The notes: generated by a model not told the origin, from the letters alone. Counted from the stretch's first letter, positions 34,030 to 43,295 are shown. The stretch: DNA of 47,965 bases from Pseudomonas sp. ATCC PTA-122608 (GCF_001952855.1 NZ_LPNO01000022.1:28574-76538), one strand, 5' to 3'. A program made the numbers and translations.

Positions 34030-34902
34030 TCAAGTGCGCCCAACTGACCCCGTCACCGGCAAATTCCCCAACAGCTTGAGCCCGGTAGTCTTCACAAACG
34101 TTTCGTAATCCATTGGCTTCTGGATACGGGTTTCAGCGTTGGGCAGTACATACGCCCAGGCGCGCTTGGACGACACGTCATACACCAGTTTGAACAGGCG
34201 GGTCGGCACCCAGACCTTGTTGTTGCCAATGGTGCTGTAGCCCGGGTCAAACAGCGGGCCGGTGAACACGTACACATTGCCGTCGGCGCGCTTGGCAAAC
34301 TTGCGCACGTCCGCCTCGACCTTGCTCCAGATCTTGCGGTTGTTGGTCGGGTCCTGGGGCACCATGTTCGACAGTGCGAAGGATTGGGCCATGGCGTTGG
34401 TGCTCGGCGCATCGGCGGCCGGGGATTGATGGCCACGGTCCACGGCCGGATGTTGGCCACGGTAGTCACTCAACTCGGCGCGTGCGCCCTTGGGAATGCG
34501 CGGGTCGGCGTAGAACTGGTTGGTGCGTTCTTCGCCTTTGGCGTCCTGCAACTGGCTGGCATTCAGGCGTTCGACCACTACCAGCGGGGTCTTGCTGGTT
34601 TGCGAGTAGAGCACCGCAAAATTATCCGAGCACAGCGCCAGGGGTTTCATGGTGGCCGGCACCGTGGCCGTGTTGATCGGTTGCGCGGACGGGAACAGAT
34701 CGGCGCAGCCATCGAAGGAAGCCCGTTGCTGTTTGTTTGAATAGAGATCCAGGGCGGCACCCTGGCTGATGGAACCCGAGCGGGAGGTGTGTGGCTGATG
34801 CTCGGCAGGCAGCTTGATGAGGTCCAGCAGACCACGAGCTTCTGCCCCGGTGGAAAGCAAAACAAGGGCCGATAGCCCAACTGCAATTTTGCGTAGGTGC
34901 AT
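34030..34902 (-). CDS. DNA/RNA non-specific endonuclease, secreted
   Basis: 290-residue NucA/endonuclease-G-type enzyme with a signal peptide (cleavage near A20-E-A-R). Catalytic motif DRGHQSPAAD (H158), followed by LSNMVPQDPTNNRKIWSKVE, in which N188 aligns with the Mg-binding Asn. The expected C-terminal YV/FTGP strand is present (VYVFTGPLFD), and it ends VTGSVGRT. It probably degrades nucleic acid outside the cell or in the periplasm, for nutrient use or defence. No immunity gene is adjacent, as expected for an exported housekeeping nuclease. A two-domain toxin architecture is not seen. Confidence 0.92.
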   Translation of the reverse strand: MHLRKIAVGLSALVLLSTGAEARGLLDLIKLPAEHQPHTSRSGSISQGAALDLYSNKQQRASFDGCADLFPSAQPINTATVPATMKPLALCSDNFAVLYSQTSKTPLVVVERLNASQLQDAKGEERTNQFYADPRIPKGARAELSDYRGQHPAVDRGHQSPAADAPSTNAMAQSFALSNMVPQDPTNNRKIWSKVEADVRKFAKRADGNVYVFTGPLFDPGYSTIGNNKVWVPTRLFKLVYDVSSKRAWAYVLPNAETRIQKPMDYETFVKTTGLKLLGNLPVTGSVGRT

Positions 34903-34994
34903 GGGTTAAATCTTCAAAGTTCGATTGCGGGGCTTATGGACCCATGGATGTCACTTTAGTGCGAAGCCGTGCTGCAAAATACCCTGCGCACGAT

Positions 34995-35627
34995 TTACGT
35001 AAGTGACTGATAGGTTTGAAGATAAGCCCGCAGCATGCGTGTCACCTGCTGTTCCAGCCCGGCTTCAAAGGCCGCTGATGCATTGCCTTCAAGCAACGCC
35101 CGCACCGGTCCCACCACCGCGCTGAGCGAGATGGCGGCGGTCAGGGATGGGTCTTCAAAACGGGCATCCGACGCCGTCGCCAACATCGCTGCAATCGCGG
35201 CCACCATCCGCTTGTTGATCCGCACGACCAGCTCCGCGCCGCCCCGCTCACCCGCGATGGCATAGAGGGCTTTGGACGCCGTCGGATCCATCAGTTTCAC
35301 GGCGAGAAAAGCCGTAACAAACCCCGATGCCATTTCAGCAACCGTCGTGCCCTGGTATTGGTCGCAGGCCTGCTCGACGGTCTCGGCCACATGGACCAGA
35401 TGCTTTTCCAAAACCGCAGCGAGCAGTGCATCGCGGTTTGGATAGTACTGATAGAGACTGCCCACCGACATGCCCGCACGTTCGGCCACGCGGGTCGTGG
35501 TGCAGCGGACCAAACCCTGAGCGGTCAAAACCTGAAGGGTCGCCGTGTGCAACGCTTCGACCGTCGCCGCCGACCGGGCTTGAACCGCTGATTTTCTTGG
35601 CTTTAGTGACGCTTTGAGAGTGCTCAT
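34995..35627 (-). CDS. TetR/AcrR-family regulator
   Basis: About 210 residues. Helix-turn-helix VEALHTATLQVLTAQGLVRCTTTRVAERAGMSVGSLYQYYPNRDALLAAVLEKH, and a C-terminal ligand domain of the AefR-like type. ATG at 35627 is conventional; a TTG at 35642 extends the frame by five codons, and neither has a clear ribosome site. It is divergent from an aldo-keto reductase gene with the perfect palindrome tgaaggatccttca between them, so control of that reductase is likely. Confidence 0.9.
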   Translation of the reverse strand: MSTLKASLKPRKSAVQARSAATVEALHTATLQVLTAQGLVRCTTTRVAERAGMSVGSLYQYYPNRDALLAAVLEKHLVHVAETVEQACDQYQGTTVAEMASGFVTAFLAVKLMDPTASKALYAIAGERGGAELVVRINKRMVAAIAAMLATASDARFEDPSLTAAISLSAVVGPVRALLEGNASAAFEAGLEQQVTRMLRAYLQTYQSLT

Positions 35628-35646
35628 GGAATGCGAATTCAAAACC

Positions 35647-35660
35647 TGAAGGATCCTTCA
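35647..35660. promoter_or_regulatory. 14-bp perfect palindrome between TetR and aldo-keto reductase genes
   Basis: tgaaggatccttca is self-complementary and lies in the 71-bp divergent intergenic region, next to a tattata segment (35661-35667) that can act as a -10 element. It fits a TetR operator controlling both directions. Confidence 0.7.
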
Positions 35661-35698
35661 TATTATAGGCTTCCTCCCGCCAAGCAAGAGCTACAACC

Positions 35699-36553
35699 AT
35701 GAACCTCAGCACCTTCAATCTCGGCGATCGTACCGTCAACCGCATCGGATACGGCGCCATGCAACTGGCTGGTCCCGGGGTGTTTGGCCCGCCAAAAGAT
35801 CGTGAGGCGGCGCTCGCAGTACTACGCGAGGCCATCGCATCCGGCGTAAACCATATCGACACCAGCGATTTCTACGGACCGCATATCACCAATCAGATCA
35901 TTCGTGAGGCACTGCATCCATATAAAGACGACCTCACCATCGTCACCAAGGTGGGCGCCCGTCGTGGCGACGATGGCGCCTGGTTCAATGCGTCGTCGAA
36001 GGCCGAGCTGACCCAGGCCGTGCATGACAACCTGCGCAACCTGGGCCTGGATGTGCTGGACGTGGTGAATGTGCGAGCCATGCACGGCGTGATGGGCACT
36101 GCCGAAGGCTCGATCGAAGAGCCACTGAGTGCCATTGCCGAGCTGCAACAACAAGGGTTGATACGCCATATCGGCATCAGCAACGTGACCCCGACGCAGG
36201 TGGCCGAGGCGCGAAAAATCGTGCGCTTCGTGTGTGTCCAAAACCTGTACAACATCGCCCATCAACACGATAACGCGATGATCGACGAGTTGGCCCAGGA
36301 CGGCATTGCCTATGTGCCGTTCTTCCCGCTGGGCGGGTTCTCGCCGGTGCAGTCTGCGGTGTTGTCGAACGTTGCACAGCGGCTTGGCGTCACCCCGATG
36401 CAATTGGCCCTGGCATGGTTGCTGCGTCGTTCACCCAATATCCTGCTGATCCCCGGCACGTCATCCGTCACTCACTTGCGTGAAAACATGGCGGTAAGCG
36501 AACTGGATCTTTCGGATGAGGTGCTGGCAGAGCTGAACACCATCGCCGGCTGA
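35699..36553 (+). CDS. Aldo-keto reductase
   Basis: 284-residue NADPH-dependent (alpha/beta)8 reductase. The tetrad is visible: Asp and Tyr in HIDTSDFYGP, Lys in IVTKVGARRG, and a His at MHGVMG in place of the usual position. C-terminal NADP-binding segment ILLIPGTSSVTHLRENM. It resembles the YajO/PdxI-like group that reduces small aldehydes. Divergent TetR regulator and palindrome suggest induction by an aldehyde or drug. Confidence 0.9.
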   Translation: MNLSTFNLGDRTVNRIGYGAMQLAGPGVFGPPKDREAALAVLREAIASGVNHIDTSDFYGPHITNQIIREALHPYKDDLTIVTKVGARRGDDGAWFNASSKAELTQAVHDNLRNLGLDVLDVVNVRAMHGVMGTAEGSIEEPLSAIAELQQQGLIRHIGISNVTPTQVAEARKIVRFVCVQNLYNIAHQHDNAMIDELAQDGIAYVPFFPLGGFSPVQSAVLSNVAQRLGVTPMQLALAWLLRRSPNILLIPGTSSVTHLRENMAVSELDLSDEVLAELNTIAG

Positions 36554-36556
36554 CCT

Positions 36557-37252
36557 TCAGGCCAGCAGCTCGGTAATCCACCGCGCCTGCTGGGCAACCT
36601 CTCGCACCTTGTCCTCGGACACCGCCTGCCGTGCCTGGGCAAAGTCACTGAGGGTCTGCTGTTTGTGGCGCAGGATGCGCTGCCACTTGAGCAGGAATTC
36701 CGGGCGGCGCGCCTGCATTTGCAGCGGGCCGAAGTACAGCTCTTCGGCGGTGTAGGTCACCGGCCCGGCGCGCTCGGCAACGATGATTTCGTAGAAGAAG
36801 CGACTCTCCCGCAGCAGCTCTTCGCACACGATGCGGTAGCCGTTTTCCATCAGCCACTGGCGCAACGGTTGCTCGCCGCCGTTGGGTTGCAGCACCAGGC
36901 GCTCCTGGCCACTGAGGCGTGCCTTGTCACTGTCGAGGATGTCGCGGATCGTCTCGCCGCCCATGCCGCAGATGCTGATCGCGGTGATCCCGTCTGCCGT
37001 CTCGATTGCCGCCAGGCCACTGGCCAGGCGAACGGTGATGTGTTGCTCCAGCTCATTCTCGCGCACCGTACGCTCGGCTGCGCGGAACGGCGTCAAGGCC
37101 ACTTCGCCCGCCACCGCCGCCACAATAGCGCCGCGACGCATCAACGCCACCGGCAGATAACCGTGATCAGAGCCGATATCCGCCAGGCGCGCCCCGGCGG
37201 GTATATGGGCCGCCACGCGTTCCAGGCGCATGGACAATGTGTGTTCGTTCAA
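36557..37252 (-). CDS. trmK: tRNA (adenine(22)-N1)-methyltransferase TrmK
   Basis: About 231 residues, class-I SAM methyltransferase. Motif I is ADIGSDHGYLPVAL; SICGMGGETI is the TrmK-typical GMGG loop; the C-terminus is coiled-coil-like (LKWQRILRHKQQTLSDFAQARQAVSEDKVRE). TTG start at 37252 (MNEHTLSMRLERVA) is preferred because AAGGA lies about 9 bases upstream. An ATG at 37318 extends the frame by 22 codons without a ribosome site or family support. Established role: m1A22 in tRNA, known best in Bacillus. The DHH gene ends 13 bp upstream of the alternative start. Confidence 0.88.
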   Translation of the reverse strand: MNEHTLSMRLERVAAHIPAGARLADIGSDHGYLPVALMRRGAIVAAVAGEVALTPFRAAERTVRENELEQHITVRLASGLAAIETADGITAISICGMGGETIRDILDSDKARLSGQERLVLQPNGGEQPLRQWLMENGYRIVCEELLRESRFFYEIIVAERAGPVTYTAEELYFGPLQMQARRPEFLLKWQRILRHKQQTLSDFAQARQAVSEDKVREVAQQARWITELLA

Positions 37253-37330
37253 CTGTCGTTCCTTTTCGGTAATACCTTGGCCATTGTATTCCGGGTTCAT
37301 CAAAGAGGAACGTCGCATTGGCGAGCGCCG

Positions 37331-38239
37331 TCAATCAGTGGCCGCCAGTCTCACCAGTTCCTTGCGCAACAGCGAACGATCAAGCACTGCCATCCCGGCC
37401 TGCCAGTCAATGGAAAGCACCTGGCTGATTTTTTGTTGGCTGACCGTAGGCTCAGCCAGGAAATAGCTTTTGCACTCACGGATGCTGATGATATTCACCA
37501 GCCAGTCCTCACCCTGGGCCGCCAGCCAATCAACGATGGTCGAGCGATGCTTTCGGATCAGCGCACCGGCATCCCACACCGTCATCTGCGCGAAAACCAG
37601 CGGCAGGTTGCTGTCAGCCTTCAGCCACTTCATGTCGCCCGCCAGCGCGCCCGCCAGGTCTGATTCGATAGTGGCCTGGCACTCATGAAAATATCGCTCA
37701 GGCCAGTCCGCCGCGAGTTTCGCCCGCAGAGCGAGGGTTTCATAAGCCCGAATATCCGCCGAGGTGGTCAACTGCCCGGTAAAGTTCAGGGTATTGTCCA
37801 GGATTGCCGTGGCCAGCAACGCGGCACTGTGTTCGCTGATCAGCGGCAATAAACCGGCCGCCTCCCAACGCAGGAAAACCTGCGTCGCCGCCGCGCCGAT
37901 CAATTGGATGTCTGCGTGAGGCCCGAGTTTCTGCGCCCAATAGGTTTCAAAGCCCGGGTGATGGTCAATCACCTCCACCACCTGATCGAGCACGACCACC
38001 GGGTCGAAGTGGTGGAAGTCCGAGATATCCACCATCACAAACTCATCACCGGGCCCGGGCCGGTAATCGTCCAGCGACGATGGCCAGCCGAGTATGGTCC
38101 TGGAGATGCTGGCATTCAGCGGAGCACTGCTGACGGCACGCGCCTCGATCCCTTGGCGATTCAACAACTCGGCATACGCGATGCAACAGGCGTACGCATC
38201 AATGTCCAGATACGCCGAGCCGGAGGTGACTACCCTCAT
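37331..38239 (-). CDS. DHH-family phosphoesterase
   Basis: 302 residues. Metal-binding Asp residues in TSGSAYLDIDAYACCIAYAELL and MVDISDFHHFD, then the name motif VIDHHPGFETYWAQKL. The C-terminal DHHA-like domain is short and lacks a clear GG-x-G binding loop. Relatives include manganese-dependent inorganic pyrophosphatases and oligonucleotide or c-di-NMP phosphodiesterases; which applies is unclear. GGAG about 8 bases before the ATG supports the start. It precedes trmK on the same strand by about 80 bp, possibly one transcript. Confidence 0.88.
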   Translation of the reverse strand: MRVVTSGSAYLDIDAYACCIAYAELLNRQGIEARAVSSAPLNASISRTILGWPSSLDDYRPGPGDEFVMVDISDFHHFDPVVVLDQVVEVIDHHPGFETYWAQKLGPHADIQLIGAAATQVFLRWEAAGLLPLISEHSAALLATAILDNTLNFTGQLTTSADIRAYETLALRAKLAADWPERYFHECQATIESDLAGALAGDMKWLKADSNLPLVFAQMTVWDAGALIRKHRSTIVDWLAAQGEDWLVNIISIRECKSYFLAEPTVSQQKISQVLSIDWQAGMAVLDRSLLRKELVRLAATD

Positions 38240-38340
38240 CGGAAAAACTCCATGATTTCATATTTTTGGCAGGCAAATTTCACACGCCTTTATGACGAAA
38301 ACATGACTAAATGGACAGAACAACCCGGGAGATTTGAGCA

Positions 38341-38847
38341 ATGACGTCATTTCGCGTTCGCGAGCTGAGCAGTACGGACACTGAAGCATTGCTGGCCTTC
38401 GAAACCCGTAACCGTGAGTGGTTCGAGTCGCATATCGAGGCGCGCGCGCCTTCGTTTTATTCGGTACAGGGCGTCGCCGAGCATATTGAAGGCTATTTAT
38501 CTGGCCTTGCCGCCGGCGCGTGGCACCCGTTCGTGATCGAAGACGCCAGCGGCGAAATCGTCGGTCGCGCCAATCTGAAAAGCATCGACTCACCGAAGGG
38601 CTCTGCCGAAGTCGGTTACCGCGTGGGCGAGCGCTCGTGCGGGCAAGGGCTGGCAACCCTGGCGCTGAACCATCTGATCCACGAGGCACAGGCGCGTTGG
38701 GCACTCAAGCAATTGGTGGCGTACGTGTACCCGGAGAATGTGGGCTCACAAAAAGTCCTGACCCGCTGCGGTTTCGTGCCTGAACAACCCGCACCGGACG
38801 GCAAGCCCCAAGGCGAAATCCGCTTCGTTCTGACTTTTAAGGCCTGA
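38341..38847 (+). CDS. GNAT-family N-acetyltransferase (RimJ/RimL type)
   Basis: 168 residues. RimJ/L pattern: FRVRELSSTDTEALLAFETRNREWFESH at the N-terminus, then SAEVGYRVGERSCGQGLATLALNHLIHEA with acetyl-CoA loop SCGQGLAT, and YVYPENVGSQKVLTRCGFV. These enzymes acetylate alpha-amino groups of proteins or small molecules. Short upstream region with a purine-rich site before the ATG. It is divergent from the DHH gene across 101 bp. Confidence 0.88.
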   Translation: MTSFRVRELSSTDTEALLAFETRNREWFESHIEARAPSFYSVQGVAEHIEGYLSGLAAGAWHPFVIEDASGEIVGRANLKSIDSPKGSAEVGYRVGERSCGQGLATLALNHLIHEAQARWALKQLVAYVYPENVGSQKVLTRCGFVPEQPAPDGKPQGEIRFVLTFKA

Positions 38848-38933
38848 AGACCTGGCACCCCGGCGAACCTTTACCCGGTAAACACCGTCCGAGCTAGGGC
38901 ATTGATGTTTACCGCTCGCCGCGAGGTTTCCGT

Positions 38934-39824
38934 TTGAAAGCTGCCATCATCAAAAAATACCGCTTGATCATCAAGACCATGGGCTATGTAGGCTGGGCAC
39001 TGTTCTGGCTGCTGCTCTGGGATATCGCCGTCACCGTGGACTTCATGCTGTTCCTCAACAGCAAGATCAACCTGCCGCTGATGCCACTGACTTTGCTCGG
39101 TTCGGCGCTGGTGGTGCTGATCAGTTTCCGCAACAGCAGCGCCTATAACCGCTGGTGGGAAGCACGCACCTTGTGGGGCGCAATGGTCAACAATTCCCGC
39201 AGCTTTGCGCGGCAAGTGCTGACGCTGCTGGATGACCCGAACAACGAGGTCAACCCGATAAAGTCGACGTTGCTGCGCCGTCACGTGGCCTACGTGAACT
39301 GCCTGGCGGCGCACTTGCGGGGCCAACCTTGCCCGGAGGAAATCCGCGCGTTCCTGCCGGCCGACGAGTTTGCCCGCAGCACCAGTACCAATAACTTTTC
39401 CAACGACATTCTCAATGGCTCCGCAGCCCTGCTGGCCCAGGAATACAAGGCCGGGCGCCTGGACAGCATTCGCCTGGCGCGGCTGGAATCAACCCTGGTG
39501 GATTTGTCCAATAGCCAGGGCGGCATGGAGCGCATCGCCAACACGCCGCTGCCCTACCCTTACGTGTATTTCCCACGGCTGTTCATTTCACTGTTCTGCC
39601 TGATCGTGCCGGTAGGCCTGGTGGAATCCCTGGGCTGGTTCACCCCGCTGGCGTCCACGGTGGTGGGTTTTATGCTGCTGGCCATCGAACGCATCGGCAC
39701 CGATTTGCAAAGCCCGTTTCGTGACAGCGAACACCAGATTCAGATGGAAGCCCTTTGCGAAACCATCGAGAAAAACCTGCAATCGATGCAGCGTGATTCT
39801 CTGGGGGGCGACCGGATCCATTGA
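38934..39824 (+). CDS. Bestrophin-like membrane protein (UPF0187)
   Basis: 296 residues. The family motif FRNSSAYNRWWEARTLWGAMVNNSR is clear, followed by bestrophin segments (RHVAYVNCLAAHLRGQP and LPYPYVYFPRLFISLFCLIVPVGLVESLGWFTPLASTVVGFMLLAIERIGTDLQSPFRDSEHQI). Predicted inner-membrane anion or cation channel; ion selectivity in bacteria is not certain. TTG start (38934), supported by GAGG 6-8 bases upstream; no ATG is available before the first helix. Confidence 0.92.
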   Translation: MKAAIIKKYRLIIKTMGYVGWALFWLLLWDIAVTVDFMLFLNSKINLPLMPLTLLGSALVVLISFRNSSAYNRWWEARTLWGAMVNNSRSFARQVLTLLDDPNNEVNPIKSTLLRRHVAYVNCLAAHLRGQPCPEEIRAFLPADEFARSTSTNNFSNDILNGSAALLAQEYKAGRLDSIRLARLESTLVDLSNSQGGMERIANTPLPYPYVYFPRLFISLFCLIVPVGLVESLGWFTPLASTVVGFMLLAIERIGTDLQSPFRDSEHQIQMEALCETIEKNLQSMQRDSLGGDRIH

Positions 39825-39951
39825 TTTTTGCTGGGCCGTTAACAAAAAAATCCAGCCAACGGTGAATTATTCAGTGTCCGCATGTATCTGACCAAAGAGC
39901 ACGTGCCATTAAAACAATGGCAATGAAATGGACCAGGGCTGAGTAATTCCC

Positions 39952-41454
39952 ATGAAATCACGCAAGAAAACCGTCAATCCGATTGGATTGGATGACATCA
40001 CCATCGTCGACGACGCCAAGATGCGCAAGGCGATCACCGCCGCTGCGCTGGGCAACGCCATGGAATGGTTCGACTTCGGCGTATACGGCTTTGTCGCCTA
40101 TGTACTCGGCAAGGTGTTTTTCCCCGAGGCATCCCCCAGCGTACAGATGATCGCCGCCCTGGCGACCTTCTCGGTGCCGTTCCTGATTCGCCCGTTGGGC
40201 GGCCTGTTTTTCGGCCGACTGGGGGACAAATACGGCAGGCAAAAGGTCCTGGCCGCGACCATCGTGATCATGTCCATCAGCACCTTTGCCATCGGGTTGA
40301 TCCCCTCCTATGACTCGATCGGGATCTGGGCGCCGATCCTGTTGCTCTTGGCCAAGATGGCCCAGGGCTTCTCGGTAGGCGGTGAATACACCGGCGCGTC
40401 GATCTTCGTCGCCGAATACGCACCGGACCGCAAGCGCGGCTTCCTCGGCAGCTGGCTGGACTTCGGCTCCATCGCCGGCTTCGTCCTTGGCGCCGGTGTC
40501 GTGGTGTTGATTTCGGCGGTGATCGGCGAAGAGGCGTTCCAGTCCTGGGGCTGGCGCCTGCCGTTCTTCCTCGCGCTGCCATTGGGCATGATCGGGCTCT
40601 ACTTGCGTCATGCCCTGGAAGAAACACCGGCCTTTCAACAGCATGTGGAGCAACTCGAACAAGGCGATCGCGAAGGCCTGGCGGGCGGCCCGAAAGTGTC
40701 GTTCAAGGAAGTCGCCACCAAGCACTGGCGCAGCCTGATGACCTGCGTCGGCGTGGTGGTGGTGACCAACGTCACCTACTACATGCTGCTCACGTACATG
40801 CCGAGCTACCTGTCGCACAACCTGCACTACAGCGAAAACCACGGCGTGTTGATCATCATCGCGATCATGGTCGGCATGTTGTTCGTGCAGCCAATGATTG
40901 GCTTTGTCAGCGACAAGATCGGGCGTAAACCCTTCATTCTGTTCGGCAGCATCGCGCTGTTCTTCCTCGCCATTCCGGCCTTTATGCTGATCAACAGCGG
41001 CAAGCTCGGGCTGATTTTCTCGGGGCTGCTGATCATTGCGGTGGTGCTCAACTTCTTTATCGGCGTGATGGCGTCCACCCTGCCGGCGATGTTCCCTACC
41101 CACATCCGCTACAGCGCGTTGGCCAGCGCCTTTAACATCTCGATCCTGGTGGCCGGCCTCACGCCGACCGCCATGGCCTGGCTGGTAGAGACCACCAACA
41201 ACCTGTACATGCCGGCCTACTACCTGATGGTGTTTGCCGTGTTGGGGCTTTTCACCGCACTGACCATGAAGGAAACCGCCAACAAACCCCTGCGCGGCGC
41301 AGCACCGGCGGCTTCGGATATCGAGGAAGCCAAAGAGCTGCTGCAGGAGCACGAAGACAATATCGAGCAGAAGATCGAAGACATCGACGCGCAAATCGCC
41401 GAGCTGGAAGCCAAGCGCGAAAACCTGGTGCAGCAGCATCCACGCATCAACTGA
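39952..41454 (+). CDS. proP: ProP-type osmoregulatory MFS symporter
   Basis: 500 residues. MHS signature GNAMEWFDFGVYGFVAYVLGKVFFPEASPS, loop motif RPLGGLFFGRLGDKYGRQKVL, GGEYTGASIFVAEYAPDRKRGFLGSW. The C-terminal tail SDIEEAKELLQEHEDNIEQK then IEDIDAQIAELEAKRENLV is a heptad-type coiled coil, the feature of ProP that tunes osmotic activation. Expected to import proline, glycine betaine or ectoine with protons. Monocistronic; a hairpin occurs 75 bp after the stop. Confidence 0.93.
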   Translation: MKSRKKTVNPIGLDDITIVDDAKMRKAITAAALGNAMEWFDFGVYGFVAYVLGKVFFPEASPSVQMIAALATFSVPFLIRPLGGLFFGRLGDKYGRQKVLAATIVIMSISTFAIGLIPSYDSIGIWAPILLLLAKMAQGFSVGGEYTGASIFVAEYAPDRKRGFLGSWLDFGSIAGFVLGAGVVVLISAVIGEEAFQSWGWRLPFFLALPLGMIGLYLRHALEETPAFQQHVEQLEQGDREGLAGGPKVSFKEVATKHWRSLMTCVGVVVVTNVTYYMLLTYMPSYLSHNLHYSENHGVLIIIAIMVGMLFVQPMIGFVSDKIGRKPFILFGSIALFFLAIPAFMLINSGKLGLIFSGLLIIAVVLNFFIGVMASTLPAMFPTHIRYSALASAFNISILVAGLTPTAMAWLVETTNNLYMPAYYLMVFAVLGLFTALTMKETANKPLRGAAPAASDIEEAKELLQEHEDNIEQKIEDIDAQIAELEAKRENLVQQHPRIN

Positions 41455-41528
41455 CGCAACATATTTAGAAACGAATAGACGGTGAACTAACGCGCAGGCA
41501 GCAGGCTCCTTCCTTAAGCGCAGTCAGC

Positions 41529-41557
41529 GCGGCCCTGATGAGCCTCATCAGGGCCGC
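41529..41557. terminator. 13-bp stem hairpin between proP and the DUF2231 gene
   Basis: gcggccctgatga (41529-41541) pairs perfectly with tcatcagggccgc (41545-41557) over a 3-nt loop. No T-run follows. It ends just 8 bases before the ribosome site of the next gene. It may end proP mRNA or shield the next ribosome site. Confidence 0.65.
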
Positions 41558-41577
41558 TCAACGATAAGGAGCCGCCC

Positions 41578-42006
41578 GTGACCGTCACCCCCGCCCTCAC
41601 CTACCGCTGTACGCCTGGCCCGCTTCACGCGACCTTGCTTGCCGGTACCGTCCCGCTGTTTCTCGGCGCTCTGCTGAGTGACATTGCCTACTACCAGACC
41701 TACCAGATCCAATGGAGTAACTTCGCCGCCTGGCTGATCGCCGGCGGCCTGGTGTTCTGTGGGCTGGCGGGGTTGTTTGCGCTGGTCAACCTGCTGCGGG
41801 CCGACCGCAAGGCCGGGCGCCCCACGGTGTACTTCCTGCTGTTGCTGGTCACCTGGGCACTGGGCCTGGTCAACGCTTTTGAACATGCGAAAGATGCCTG
41901 GGCCGTGATGCCTTCGGGCCTGGTGCTGTCTGCCATCGTGACCCTGCTGGCCTGCGTGACCACGTGGGTCGGGCTGACCAACCTGCGTTCGGGAGGTGCC
42001 CAATGA
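41578..42006 (+). CDS. DUF2231-family membrane protein
   Basis: 142 residues with four predicted helices (about 19-38, 47-70, 85-102, 113-135). GPLHATLLAGTVPLFLGALLSDIAYYQTY matches the N-terminal DUF2231 region with its membrane-embedded His. GTG start at 41578 with AAGGAG about 8 bases upstream. It overlaps the following PQQ sugar dehydrogenase gene (ATGA), a pair that often occurs together; the membrane protein may accept electrons or form the anchor, by inference. Confidence 0.85.
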   Translation: MTVTPALTYRCTPGPLHATLLAGTVPLFLGALLSDIAYYQTYQIQWSNFAAWLIAGGLVFCGLAGLFALVNLLRADRKAGRPTVYFLLLLVTWALGLVNAFEHAKDAWAVMPSGLVLSAIVTLLACVTTWVGLTNLRSGGAQ

Positions 42007-43295
42007 AGCCTTCCAGCACGCTGACCGTTTTAAGCATGGCGATGTTGTTGAGCGCCTGCGGTGGCGAAGCCGACAGCACTCAGGCTCGCGGCCCGGACCC
42101 CAAACTGCCGGAACCTCAACGCGGCCTGCTGCCCAGCATGAAGATCGCCGAACCGGTGGCCTGGGGTGAGCAGAAACCCACCGTGCCCGAGGGTTTCAGC
42201 ATCACGGCCATCGCCACCGACCTGCGGATTCCGCGCCAGACCCTGGTGCTGCCCAACGGTGACATCCTCGTCGCCGAAGGCCGCGGCGGCAGCGCGGCGA
42301 AGCTCAAGCCCAAGGACGTGATCGCCAGCGTGATCAAGGCCGAGGGCAACACCAAGGTCAAGGGCGGCAATCGCCTGACCCTGTTGCGGGATGCCGACGG
42401 TGACGGCACCTACGAGTTGAAAACCGTGTTCGCCGAAAACCTCAACGCGCCCTACGGCCTGGCCTTTGCCGACGGCAAGCTGTACGTGGCGAACCAGGAT
42501 GCGCTGGTGCGCTTCGACTACGAGGACGGCCAGACCAAGGCCGGTGGCCCACCTACCACCGTCACCGACCTGCCTGCCGCGATCAATCATCACTGGACCA
42601 AATCCCTGGCGATCAGCCCCGATGGCCGCTCGCTGTATGTCGGCATCGGGTCCAACAGCAACATCACCGAACGCGGCATGGAGGTCGAGATCGACCGGGC
42701 GATGGTCTGGCAGATCGACGCCGCCACCGGCGCTCACAAGCCTTACGCAACCGGTTTGCGCAACCCGACCGCCCTGACCATTCAACCGGGCTCCGGACAG
42801 GTGTGGGCGGTGGTCAACGAGCGGGATGAACTGGGGCCGGACCTGGTACCGGATTACCTGACCTCGGTGCGCGAAGGTGAGTTCTACGGCTGGCCCTACA
42901 GCTATTGGGGCCAGAACGTCGACACCCGCGCCCAACCGCAAAACCCGGCCAAGGTCGCCGCCGCGATCAAACCGGATTACAGCCTGGGTTCCCACGTTGC
43001 CGCACTGGGCGTCGACTTCTCCATCCCGGCCATGGGCGAGAAATATGCCGACGGCGTCTTCGTGGGCGAGCACGGCAGCTGGAACCGGGATAATCCGGTG
43101 GGCTACAAGGTGATCTTCGTGCCATTCAGCAATGGCAAGCCGGCCGGCGAACCGCTGGACTTCGCCACGGGTTTCCGTGGAGATGATGGCAAGACTCGCG
43201 GGCGGCCGGTGGGGGTCACTGTTGATCCGAAGGGTGCGCTGATCATTGCCGATGACCTGGCCAACACGGTGTGGAGGGTGACGCGCAATAAATGA
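42003..43295 (+). CDS. PQQ-dependent sugar dehydrogenase family lipoprotein (L-sorbosone dehydrogenase-like)
   Basis: 430 residues. Lipoprotein signal with L-S-A-C19, then a six-bladed beta-propeller of the GDH-B/sorbosone dehydrogenase fold. PQQ-region pieces: NRLTLLRDADGDGTYEL, YGLAFADGKLYVANQDALVRF, HHWTKSLAISPDGRSLYVGIGSNSN, TGLRNPTALTIQPGSGQVWAVVNERDELGPDLVPDYLT and GEHGSWNRDNPVGYKVIFV. Likely oxidises an aldose or related aldehyde in the periplasm. The start at 42003 overlaps the DUF2231 stop; a farther upstream ATG would lie inside that gene. Confidence 0.9.
   Translation: MKPSSTLTVLSMAMLLSACGGEADSTQARGPDPKLPEPQRGLLPSMKIAEPVAWGEQKPTVPEGFSITAIATDLRIPRQTLVLPNGDILVAEGRGGSAAKLKPKDVIASVIKAEGNTKVKGGNRLTLLRDADGDGTYELKTVFAENLNAPYGLAFADGKLYVANQDALVRFDYEDGQTKAGGPPTTVTDLPAAINHHWTKSLAISPDGRSLYVGIGSNSNITERGMEVEIDRAMVWQIDAATGAHKPYATGLRNPTALTIQPGSGQVWAVVNERDELGPDLVPDYLTSVREGEFYGWPYSYWGQNVDTRAQPQNPAKVAAAIKPDYSLGSHVAALGVDFSIPAMGEKYADGVFVGEHGSWNRDNPVGYKVIFVPFSNGKPAGEPLDFATGFRGDDGKTRGRPVGVTVDPKGALIIADDLANTVWRVTRNK

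Noticed and set aside
39958..41439. 493-codon minus-strand frame opposite proP
   Set aside because: Antisense shadow of a clear transporter gene.
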